This document shows positions 32,908 through 42,300 of a DNA stretch of 47,286 nt, one piece after another. Within the stretch, counting starts at the first letter, position 1; each line of letters begins with the position of its first letter. The position numbers and the translations under genes are program-made. Below the pieces are notes generated by a model. It saw only the letters and a list, made by a program, of their open reading frames with translations, did no database searches and had not been told where the DNA came from. The stretch comes from Kiritimatiellia bacterium (GTDB lineage: Bacteria > Verrucomicrobiota > Kiritimatiellia > RFP12 > UBA1067). Location: positions 1-47,286 of the forward strand of contig JAHBAE010000097.1 of assembly GCA_018384485.1 (NCBI GenBank), in the 5' to 3' direction.

Positions 32908-33611
32908 TTTGATTTCTCCAACCAACGCGCCGCCGATTTATCCCCCCTGCTCGCCTTCGCTTTCATGCTCCAATAAAGCGCAAGAGAAGAATCAGGTGCC
33001 ACGCCATCGCCCCTTGAATAACAGGCGGAAAGCGACATCATTGCCTCTGGATGACCTTTCTTCGCCGCATTCTTAAAACATTCGAAAGCCAACTCCTTGT
33101 TGACACGGCACCCGATGCCGCTCATGCAGCAGACGCCAACATTTACAAGAGCGTTGGTATCAAGCTTCATTGCCGCACTCTTAAAAAGTTTGAAAGCTTC
33201 ATTTTTCAGCGCCTCGGCTTTTTCCTTATCCTTCTCGCGCGATGAACGCTGAAGCTTCGCTGAACCCATCGCATTGAGCGCCTGCACGTTCCCAGCCGAC
33301 GCGGCCTTCTCAAGATAATGGAAATTGTTGTCCTCCATCGAAAGAAGATACCAGGCGAGAGGATTTCCGCGATTCTCCGCCATCACGCGTATAACGGGGC
33401 GAGACTGCTCCAAATAACTCTTCGCAAGCTTTTTATCGCATACGGTCAATGCAGCGACATACTGCTGAACCCTCTTCCCCGCCGCCGCTTCACTGAGAAT
33501 AACTCGCGAAGCCTCTTCATATTTTTCAGCACTGACCGCGCCGGGAGTATTCAAAATTACCGACAACGCTTCAGACGAAGTCATAGCGGCAAAAAGGAAA
33601 AAAGAGATCAT
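32904..33611 (-). CDS. Secreted Sel1-repeat (TPR-like) protein
   Basis: 235 residues from the ATG at 33611 with AGGAGG 5 nt upstream. A short hydrophobic leader (ISFFLFAAMTSS) could be a signal peptide. Sel1-like repeats follow: AGNVQALNAMGSAKLQ, DTNALVNVGVCCMSGIGCR, AFECFKNAAKKGHPEAMMSLS and ACYSRGDGVAPDSSLALYW. Such alpha-solenoids mediate protein-protein contacts. The partner is unknown. The gene overlaps both neighbours by 4 nt, so it is translated in line with the small methyltransferase-like gene and the phosphoesterase. Confidence 0.75.
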   Translation of the reverse strand: MISFFLFAAMTSSEALSVILNTPGAVSAEKYEEASRVILSEAAAGKRVQQYVAALTVCDKKLAKSYLEQSRPVIRVMAENRGNPLAWYLLSMEDNNFHYLEKAASAGNVQALNAMGSAKLQRSSREKDKEKAEALKNEAFKLFKSAAMKLDTNALVNVGVCCMSGIGCRVNKELAFECFKNAAKKGHPEAMMSLSACYSRGDGVAPDSSLALYWSMKAKASRGDKSAARWLEKSK

Positions 33612-34042
33612 ACATACCTCCTTTGAAATACTTTTGCCGTGCGCCAGCGTTTCTTCTGGGCGAAAACAACAACTATTCCTTCGCCGCGCAAACGCTGCCA
33701 CCAAGAAGAGCGCTCTATTTCAACAATGTTAAAACCGCTTTTGACGATCGAAAAAATATCGGAAACGCTCTTGTAACCTTTTGAAAGCATTTCCTTCTCG
33801 CAGAACTCAAATATCAGCCACCCTTCATCACGGAGAACTCGATGCACCTCCCTGATGCTTTCCTCGGAAAACACCGAAGGCGAAATCATCACAACTTGAA
33901 ACTGAGCGTCTTCATACGGAAACTCCGCACAATTTTCAAGCGACCTCATGGCGCGCCCTCTGTAGCGGAGAAATTTTTCCGGGAAATCGCCGGAAGCAAA
34001 ACCAACTTCAAGACTGGTTCTGACTTCCTTTAAGTCAAGCAT
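33608..34042 (-). CDS. Small degenerate class I methyltransferase-like protein
   Basis: 144 residues. The pattern LEVGFASGDFPEKFLRYRG, then ENCAEFPYEDAQFQVVMISPSVFS, then IREVHRVLRDEGWLIFEF matches the Methyltransf_11 fold: motif I, the post-II acidic/aromatic loop and post-III strands. Motif I is weak (VGFASGD instead of VGxGTG), and the protein is about 60-100 residues shorter than usual, lacking N-terminal helices. It may be a small active methyltransferase or a pseudo-enzyme. GAGGT lies 7 nt before the ATG, and the start lies 13 nt inside hisS, so it is probably translated after hisS. No substrate can be named. Confidence 0.6.
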   Translation of the reverse strand: MLDLKEVRTSLEVGFASGDFPEKFLRYRGRAMRSLENCAEFPYEDAQFQVVMISPSVFSEESIREVHRVLRDEGWLIFEFCEKEMLSKGYKSVSDIFSIVKSGFNIVEIERSSWWQRLRGEGIVVVFAQKKRWRTAKVFQRRYV

Positions 34043-35304
34043 ATTTCGACCTCTTCGCGGGTCTGAAGATCTTTAAGTTTTCCAAACCCTCTTTCGAGAT
34101 CGTCCGGACCGATGAAAACAGCTTTGGCCGCATTCGAAGAATCGGCACGCGAGAAGAATTTCTTAGGCTTCTGCGCACGAAGCGAGAGATCAACGGCTTC
34201 ACCGGAAGCGCGGAGCGATGAGGCAAGCTTTACTGCGGCATCGCGCTGTTCATCGCACATAAAGCCGACTGCAATCCCCTTGCGCGAAAGGACTGCATCC
34301 TCGCCAAGGCGCGACTTTAAAAGCTCCGTCACAACAACATCGCCGAAGCCAAGGCCGACCGCGCCCGTAGGCTCGCCTCCAATAGTAGTTAGAAGATTAT
34401 CATACCTTCCACCGCCGAAGACTGCGCGAAACTCGCCCTTAGTGTCGAAACATTCAAAGACGATGCCAGTATAATAGCTCAACCCTCTTATGACACCGAT
34501 GTCAAAAACGAGGCAATCGGCAAAACCTGCCGTTGCCGCGAGAGAGAAAAGCGCGTCAAGATCGGAGAGCGCCTTGGAAGAGGAAGCCTCTTCGCCCAAA
34601 TACGCGCGCACGGCTTCAAGATCCGAGAGCGAGAGAATCTGAAAGACTTTTTCTATTAACGATTCTTCAAGCCCGCCGTCGGCAAGCATGGCGGAAATCT
34701 CAGAATCAGGCATCTTGCCGCGCTTGTCGAGAGCGAGAAAGACCTGCGCATGGCGATCGGCGGGAACACCGCTACGCTCAAGCACCTCGCCAAGAAGACG
34801 GCGCGAAGAAACATGCACTTTAAAATCGGCAGACGAAAGCCCCATTCGGCGCAATGCGTCGCAAGCGGCCGAGATAACCTCAACTTCCGCAAGAACTGAA
34901 TCCTCGCCGATAATATCGATGTTCCACTGGTAATGCTCTCTCTTGCGCCCCTTTGTCATACGTTCATAACGAAAACACTGCGCAATCGTAGTCCATTTCA
35001 GGGGGAATGAAAGTTCTTTCTGCTTTTGCGCAACCATACGCGCAAGCGTAGGAGTCATCTCAGGACGCAGAGCGATATGCCTTTCGGACTTATCGTAGAA
35101 ATGGTAGATCTGCTCACCGACTTCTTCGCCAGCTTTTCTGGCGAGAAGATCGTAGTTCTCAACGACACAGCTATCATACGGTTGGAAACCGGCCGCTTCA
35201 GCTGCTGCGCGGAATGCATCAAAAACCTTATTGCGCCAGATCATATCCGACGGATAAAAATCGCGCATGCCGCGCGGCGCGTCAAAACTTAACTGTTCTC
35301 CCAT
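34030..35304 (-). CDS. hisS: Histidyl-tRNA synthetase
   Basis: 424 residues, a normal bacterial class II HisRS. Motif 1 region: PRGMRDFYPSDMIWRNKV. Motif 2: LRPEMTPTLARM with AQCFRYERMTKGRKREHYQW. His-binding peptide: RGLSYYTGIVFECFD. Motif 3: AVGLGFGDVVV. The C-terminal anticodon-binding domain starts at KGIAVGFMCDEQ. GGAGGAG lies 5 nt before the ATG. It follows the iorB-like gene by 32 nt. Confidence 0.95.
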   Translation of the reverse strand: MGEQLSFDAPRGMRDFYPSDMIWRNKVFDAFRAAAEAAGFQPYDSCVVENYDLLARKAGEEVGEQIYHFYDKSERHIALRPEMTPTLARMVAQKQKELSFPLKWTTIAQCFRYERMTKGRKREHYQWNIDIIGEDSVLAEVEVISAACDALRRMGLSSADFKVHVSSRRLLGEVLERSGVPADRHAQVFLALDKRGKMPDSEISAMLADGGLEESLIEKVFQILSLSDLEAVRAYLGEEASSSKALSDLDALFSLAATAGFADCLVFDIGVIRGLSYYTGIVFECFDTKGEFRAVFGGGRYDNLLTTIGGEPTGAVGLGFGDVVVTELLKSRLGEDAVLSRKGIAVGFMCDEQRDAAVKLASSLRASGEAVDLSLRAQKPKKFFSRADSSNAAKAVFIGPDDLERGFGKLKDLQTREEVEICLT

Positions 35305-35336
35305 TTTCTCCTCCTGCGCCGAATCAAATCTAAAAA

Positions 35337-35933
35337 TTAAGATGCCTTCGCTCTCTCTCGCCCAATGGCAAACGCCTTGCGGTTGACATCGAGAAGCTTG
35401 GCCTTGGGACCTGAAAGAAGCTCCTTCATTGCCTCAAGCCAGACTTTTTCTTCAAACGGACAGAGCGTCGAAAGAGCTCCTGCAATAACCATATTCATCG
35501 TGCGTTCATTGCCGACCTCCTCGGTGGCGATCTTCTGCGCATCAAGAAGGATGAGACTTTTAAACGTCCTTCCGACGCGGCCGTCAAGATCTTTCACGGG
35601 CGACTGCTGCCCTGAGGAAACGGTAACAGGCACGAGATACATATCGTTTACGAGCGCCGTTCCGCCTGAAGAAAGAACGCTTGCACTGCGCAGAGCCTCT
35701 ACTTTATCGAACGAAACGAGAATGTCGGCTGTGCCGTGAGGAATGATCGGCGAATACACCGCGTCACCGAAACGAACTTGGCTCGTAACGGAACCGCCAC
35801 GCTGCGCCATGCCATGAATTTCCGACTTCTTGACATCATACCCAGCGATAGCCGCGGCTCTTGCGAGAAGATCGGAAGTTAAAATGATACCCTGCCCGCC
35901 GACGCCGACGAGCGAAACGCTCACCGTCTTCAT
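35337..35933 (-). CDS. iorB: Indolepyruvate:ferredoxin oxidoreductase beta-subunit-like protein
   Basis: 198 residues, the size of IorB. The gamma-domain fold of 2-oxoacid:ferredoxin oxidoreductases is indicated by LVGVGGQGIILTSDLLARAA, KSEIHGMAQRGGSVTSQVRF, PIIPHGTADILVSFDKVEALR and ERTMNMVIAGAL. With the alpha subunit IorA it converts aryl-pyruvates to aryl-acyl-CoA in anaerobes. No iorA is visible in the window, which is unusual because the two are normally adjacent. It overlaps the NifU-like gene by 4 nt (ATGA), and AAAGGG precedes its ATG. Confidence 0.85.
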   Translation of the reverse strand: MKTVSVSLVGVGGQGIILTSDLLARAAAIAGYDVKKSEIHGMAQRGGSVTSQVRFGDAVYSPIIPHGTADILVSFDKVEALRSASVLSSGGTALVNDMYLVPVTVSSGQQSPVKDLDGRVGRTFKSLILLDAQKIATEEVGNERTMNMVIAGALSTLCPFEEKVWLEAMKELLSGPKAKLLDVNRKAFAIGRERAKAS

Positions 35934-36154
35934 TCGTTCGGGACCCTTTCAACGGTAATTTCAGGATCAATTTCTCTAAGAGCAGTTTCGATGCCCTGCT
36001 TAAGGGTCATCATTGCGAAAGGACACGTTCCGCAATGCCCTACAAGCCTTAAATAAACGACCTTACCTTCCATTTTGACAAATTCAAGATCGCCACCATC
36101 CGCTTGAAGCCCGGCGCGCAATTCTTCCAACTTAGCTTTTACAGTCTCTTCCAT
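35930..36154 (-). CDS. NifU C-terminal domain Fe-S scaffold protein
   Basis: 74 residues forming a single NifU-like domain. The hallmark is C-x2-C in GHCGTCPFAMMTLKQGIE, preceded by LRAGLQADGGDLEFVKMEG. Such proteins (Nfu) hold a [4Fe-4S] cluster between subunits and pass it to target enzymes. It starts the unit upstream of the iorB-like gene, which needs an Fe-S partner subunit, so cluster delivery to that oxidoreductase is possible (inference). AGAGG lies 8 nt before the ATG. Confidence 0.9.
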   Translation of the reverse strand: MEETVKAKLEELRAGLQADGGDLEFVKMEGKVVYLRLVGHCGTCPFAMMTLKQGIETALREIDPEITVERVPNE

Positions 36155-36194
36155 AAACAGCCTCTTCTCTGATATTTTTCTGTTTCATCAAACG

Positions 36195-36210
36195 CGGCGG
36201 ACGCCCGCCG
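36195..36210. other. Leader hairpin of the NifU-like gene
   Basis: CGGCGG (36195-36200) and CCGCCG (36205-36210) form a 6-bp G/C stem with a 4-nt loop ACGC. It lies in the predicted leader of about 60 nt, between the -10 at 36220-36225 and the start codon at 36154. Confidence 0.4.
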
Positions 36211-36219
36211 TGTTGGTAT

Positions 36220-36230
36220 ATTATACCACA
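36220..36230 (-). promoter_or_regulatory. Extended -10 promoter of the nfu-iorB-hisS-ymdB series
   Basis: The minus strand reads TGTGGTATAAT followed by ATACC. The sequence GGTATAATATACC is itself almost palindromic. It matches the other copies of the element and leaves a leader of about 60 nt before the NifU-like ATG. Confidence 0.55.
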
Positions 36231-36298
36231 AATTAGGTAACCCTTTTGCCCCTTATTTCTTTTCTTTTGAAGGATTGCCGATTTTTTCACAGGGAGCA

Positions 36299-36322
36299 AA
36301 CGGCGGCTGTGGAGCCGCCGTT
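36299..36322 (-). terminator. Perfect 10-bp hairpin after the giant gene
   Basis: AACGGCGGCT (36299-36308), loop GTGG, AGCCGCCGTT (36313-36322). It lies 25 nt past the stop codon of the giant surface-protein gene and before the NifU promoter. On the minus strand it is followed by TGCTCCC and then, 11 nt on, by AAAAAA, not a U-run. It probably ends the giant transcript, but by stem strength alone. Confidence 0.55.
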
Positions 36323-36346
36323 GTAGTTTCTTTATGATTATCAATC

Positions 36347-39300
36347 TTAGCGAATTATGATAATCGACCCGGGATGAGGTGTCATTGAAGCCCAAGGAGT
36401 GTTGCCGTAGGCGCCAAGATTTACGCGGCGGCCAGGGAAGCCCACTCCGGCACGGTCAGGCTCTTGAGAATAATCCGCTGTGGGATCGCCCCTATCGAGC
36501 GCCGGTGACGAAGCGCCAGTCGTATTGCGCCACGCTCCAGTGAACTCATCATACCATCCGCCTCGGCTTCTCAGATGAACATTAAACGCCTCAAGCTTCT
36601 CTAACGTTTCAGCATTATTAATAAAACGCAGCTGATTACGATTAAGAGAAAGTCGTGCTCCGGAGACTGAACAGTCTGGCAGACAACCGAGAAGATCGTC
36701 CATAGTTGTCACCAACAGAGGATCGGCGACATAAACATTGTTCGTAGTAATTATTCCTCCAGAAACGGCACGGATGTTATTCGTCCCAAGATCATCAACC
36801 ATTGAGTAGGAAATATGGCACTGCGCTCCGTCAGGATCATCCTGCTCGTAATTCACAAAAACATCAGCCGGGCATATGTTTTCAGTGCTGAGTTTGTTAG
36901 AATGGAAAATTGAGTTTGCGACATTCACTATCCCGCGTTGCACATAGATTACACCAGGGCAGCCGTACGAGCCTGCAAGGTTATACGCAAATGTGCAGTG
37001 GTCTATCGTAATTTCAGGACACTCCTCAAAGTCTCCTGTTACATAGATTATGCCACCATACCCAGATACATTTCCTGCACTCGGCCCAAACGTGTCGTCA
37101 TTAGCACTGATGTTGCCAACGAAACAGCAATTACGGAACACACTTCCACCAGTACCTGTCTGGAGCAAGATATGCCCTCCACTTCCACCTACAAAGATGC
37201 TATTCGCCACGAAGCGTGTATTTGCGACATTCAAACGGCAACCAGTCGCCTCAAAGATGGCGGCCTTGGCGCTCGAAAGGTAATTCACCCTCGCAAATCC
37301 AGTTCCATTGTCCTTAAAAAGACATCCATCTATTGTCACGCTCGCGAAGTTCTTGAAATAAGCAGCTTTTGACCCTGACTGGTTACTCACATAGGACGCA
37401 CCGTAATCGTATTTGTTATTACGGAACACACAGTTGGTGAATGAAAGATTTGCAGTCTTTCCAGAATCACCCTCAAAATAGCCGCCCGTACCAGAAGATG
37501 TAGAGCATCCGTCCACAAATTCGCATTCGCTGAACGCAAGGTCTCCTTTCGAGTTGTTCTTAATGAAATTCCTCGTCTGACCCTCGCTGAAGACGATTCG
37601 CTCAATGTACACTTTCTGCGAGTTCTCAAGCTTCAAATTGTCAGCAAGGAATTTCGCCGTCAAAAGCGACTTCACTCCATCTTTCCGCTCTTCGATAGAA
37701 TCTTCCGTCGCATCAAAACCGCCGCGAATGAGGACTGGGAAGTCGAAATTATACGCCGTCGAGGCTCCTGCAACAACATTCGTGCCAGCAAACCAAAGTT
37801 CGTTCCTCTCGGCGGTCAAGAGACTTATACCCTTATGGAACGACGTTACGGCATCGCCCCAACTCGTGCCGTCGCCAGAGCCGAACGCGCCCTCGCGCAC
37901 GTGCACCACCTTGGTAGGGTCACCGCCATGGCCGTACCACGAAGGCAATTTTCCCTCTGCGGACGTATTTTGAGAAATTGCGTTCTTTGAGATGCCATTT
38001 GCCGTCAACACCACCTCGGCAATCAACTCCGTGTTCGGCGGATAGACGAGCGGAACAAGATAAGATACAGCCTGACCACGGATTAGGTTACCGATGGGCT
38101 CGGAGATATGATCCCATGTCTTCCCTCCGTCGGAAGAGATATACACGGTCGCATTTGCAATAAACGTGCCCTCTCCGCCAACCGTAAACTCAATCTGCGG
38201 GCGAGTAAACTCCGTCGGGAACGTTATCTTAACATCTCCATCGATTTCAGCAAGTCCAATCGCCGACTTTGAAGCCCACCTCGTTCCACCGTATGCGCCC
38301 ATATTGATGATCATATTTTCGGGAGCCACATATTCGTCGCGAAGGCTGTCGAGAGGATCGCCCTTGTCTATCGCGGGCGAAAGCACCCCTTCTTCTGCTT
38401 GCAATTCCTCTCCGGCATTGTTAAAGTAGCCAGATTCGGAAAGCACGTGAGCATCGAAGTTCTGCATCATCCAGTCAGGCTTCTTAGCAGGGTCAAAGTA
38501 CATAATCTTCGGTTTTGACCCGTCAAAGTTATAAACAAGATTGGTAACTGATAAAACCGGCGTCACAAAAAGCGCGTCTCCATAGAGCACTCCTTCGCCT
38601 AACTCAAGCGTTCCGCCAGCCTGGCATGCTGTGGCGACATCTGTGGAACGAAGCGCGCCGTCCTGAGAAAGAAGCGTGTACGAGACATAGCATGAAGCGC
38701 CGCTGCGGACATTGATGTCAACCGACTTGTCAGACGCATTTGCACCTATCATATTTCCGCCGAACACGCAGTTTTTGACATTTACCGAACCTGCGGTGAC
38801 GGTAAGGCCTGCCGCGCAGTACTTGCCATCGCAGAGGTTGTAGGCGAATGTGCAATTTTCAATATCCACCGTATAAGCGGCATTTCCGAGTGAAACTACT
38901 AAAGCACCGCCTTTATCCGATACAGGCGTTCCGTTGGAAGACCAGTTTCTAGTGTCCTGGTTCGCCGCGAAAAGACAGTTCTTCAGAGTCGAGCCGTTAG
39001 CAGAGCTTGTAAGTACTACAGTTCCTCCGCTGCCAGTTTCATGAATTACACGGTTACCGCAGAATCGAGAGTAACTGATATGCGTTGGAACGGTAGAGTA
39101 AATTGCACCACCAGAGAATGTCCCCGACCTTGGATTGCCAGAATGGGACGTTGAAGGAGTAACAGAAGGATGCCCATTTCCATTGAAACGGCAATCAACG
39201 ACCGTAAGCGATGCGCCAGAATCAATGTAAATGCCAGAACCATTACCCTGACCAGTAGATCCATCGTAGACTTCATCAATGAGCATGTTGCCCATAAAGA

Positions 39301-42300
39301 GCGTATTCGTTACGAATACGTGCGCTCCTGAAGCTGATGTAATACTTATTCCTTTACCATTTCCCTGGTTCTTAGTGCCATGGACGCCATTGGTAAGGAA
39401 GGTGCAACTAATGACGGACAAATCGCCACCACCAGTCTTATGGATACCGCGGTCATAGGAATTGTAGAGAACAAGCCTATCTACCTCGGCTGAAATTCCT
39501 AAAGTGTTATTAATAACAATCGGGTTATACTGATTATTGCCGTCAATCACAGAAGCACTGTTTGAAGGCCGCTCGTCAGGCGTATTCTCTACAGCTGTAA
39601 AGCCGCCACGGATGGCGATACTACGCGAGGGGGTGAAGTTGTATGATCCTGTCGTAAGATACCAGTTGCCTGCAATCCAAATTTCTTTTGTTCGTGCATC
39701 AAGCGCCGCTACCGCCGCATCAAGATCAGTATATGCGTCACGCCAATTTGTGCCGTTATTCGCACCGGTAGCATCGGCCCAGACGTGGATGATACCATCG
39801 CCACCACCCTTGCCCCACCACGGAGGCATCTCACCTGTCACAGTTATGGTGGTATCGTTTGTCAGCACATGGTCGCCAGATGTGACAAGCACTCTCACAT
39901 AGAGCGTGCTGCCGCTCTTATACGGCTCGGTTTTCTGGAGATAAGAGAAATGCTCTCCGCCACGAACAGGCAAGGCGGGCGACCGAAATGTCGTATTGTC
40001 AAAACCATTCGTTCCGCAAAGCACATTTACGATGGCAGTATAGTCAAGCTGCGCCGCCTTAAGATCAAAATCAATCTTGGGGAACGAAGTATTATCAGGG
40101 AAAGTAATGGTGACTAAATTATCTGCAATCTCCGGTTCGACACTATATGTACGCGAGGCCTCCGCGGTATTACCATAGGCGCCAAGGTTAATGAAGTTCC
40201 CGTTTGGATGAGGCTCAAGCGAGCAGTCGTCTGCTGGGTCGCCGGCGTCAATGGCGGGCGAAACAGCATCACCTCCCGTGTGCAATACACCATCATTATC
40301 TAAATAGCCGGCGACAGTTACAAGGTGAACATCGCCCGTGGCAGCGATTTTTTCCATACCGGCATCATAAGCCATACCGGGAACGGTAGAATTGCGCACC
40401 GTAAGATTAAGCGTATCTCCAGAGACGAACAATGGATTATTTACCATACAGCTTTCGTCAATCGTAACGGGACCCGTACCCTTCACAGCTTCCTCTATGT
40501 CGATATCGAACATCGAGTATGAAAGGTTTATAACACCATTGCCTGTTGTATGCATGTACTTGCCGTAGTTGCCAGCATCAGTAGCGGCAGCGCGGCGAAC
40601 TCCTCCGTAGAAAATTGAGTTTTTGACATTAACCGTTCCGACATACGCGAGCAAATCAGTCGGAACAATATTGCCCGAGGCAAGGTTCCATGCGAAAGTG
40701 CAGTTCTCAACTGATACCTCACGGACTTTCTGATCGAGATTGATGACGACCGCGCCTCCGATGGTGCCGGCATCGGCCGCATTACCTGTGCGTGTAACAG
40801 ACTCATTGCCTACAAACGCACAATTTGCTATGCGGCTGCCGCCGCAGAGGCCCTTGAGGTAGATTATGCCGCCATGATTTTCTGTCTTATAGTTGCAGGC
40901 ACGGTTGCCGGCAAAACGGCAGCCTGTAATGGTAACTGGCGTGTCGACTGCATAAACACAAGTTCCTACCGGCCTTACGTCCCCAGTTCCAATAGAGGTA
41001 AGTGAATAGGGAGCACCATTTGTGAGGAATATCGAATCTTCTACCGTTAACGATTTCTGCGCCTTGTTTACATATATGCACGGACCATCGAGCAGGGCGT
41101 TGGAGGTGGCGCGGCGACCGTTACCCTCAAAGCGGCAGCTACGGAAAGCAAGATTCGCTGCTGGATGAGCTGAACGGGCGAAGTAAACAGCAGCCCCGCT
41201 AATGGCAGTTGCGTCAGTAGCACCGTTATTGTAAAAACCACAGTCAATAAACTCAAGATCGCCACTTGAATCGCCGCGATAGAAAGCGCGAGAGAAGCCA
41301 TTCCTGAAATCCACACGCTCAACGGTGAGTTTACCCTGGTTATGCAGGTAGAAGCATGTAAAGCGCATATTGCCGTCAATAGTCGAGGTGGCACCGTCTA
41401 CACGCTCATCGGCAGAATCCTCAACGCCTGTAAAGCCTCCTCTGATTATAGCGGGATAGCCGTTACGGAAATAATCGGGAGCGACAGTATGAGAAATCGT
41501 CCCAGCGAACCATATTTCGTTGCGGGTAGATGTGAGAGCGGAATACGCACGGCTGAAGTCTGGGAATGCGTCCGCCCAGCTCGTGCCACGCGGGTTCAGC
41601 GCTGTTGAACCTGCGCGGACATGAACGACCTTGTTAGGATCGCCACCATGGCCATACCACGGAGGAACATCTCCAGCCGCATTAACATTCAAGGACTTGA
41701 CAACATCAGCCTGTCCAGGCGCAGAAACAACTACATTCACTGTAAGAGAAGCTCCAGGAGTAAACGCTTCAGGACAATGCACGAGAACTTCACTTCCTTG
41801 CTGAAGGCCCACCAACTCGTGCACCCAGCTCTTACCGTCGCCCGTAATCTCAAGTTTCGCCGTGGCATTGTATGGAGTTCCATCACCGCCTAATCTAAAG
41901 GAAACAGAAGGCCCTGCCGATTCTGGCGAGAAGGAAACTTGAACATCGCCGTCGATTGTCGGCACGCCGAGAATTGACGGCGCTGCCTCCGATGTTGTAC
42001 CATAAAAACCAAGGTTGGCGATACCCCCGTTAGGTTCACTCTCCTCTCCGACTGGCCATGAAGGAATCGAGCCGTCGATAGCAGGCGAATACTTCGCAGC
42101 GTCAGTTACGACATGCGCATCGATGAGTGCTGCTGTAGCAGTACTCTTATAATAAATTTTAGTACACGTTGAAGATGTACGGGGAATACTGAAGTTATTT
42201 GGCTCATTTACAAGATTTTTAACCTCATCAGGCTTAGTTACGAAATTTGGATCTCCTACGATAATGTGTTCTCCAAGCGTAATCGTCGCTCCAGAATATG

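Noticed and set aside
36155-36346. Possible small RNA or tRNA in the gap between the NifU-like and giant genes
   Set aside because: Only a promoter and two simple hairpins are seen; no cloverleaf or TTCRA-type arm.
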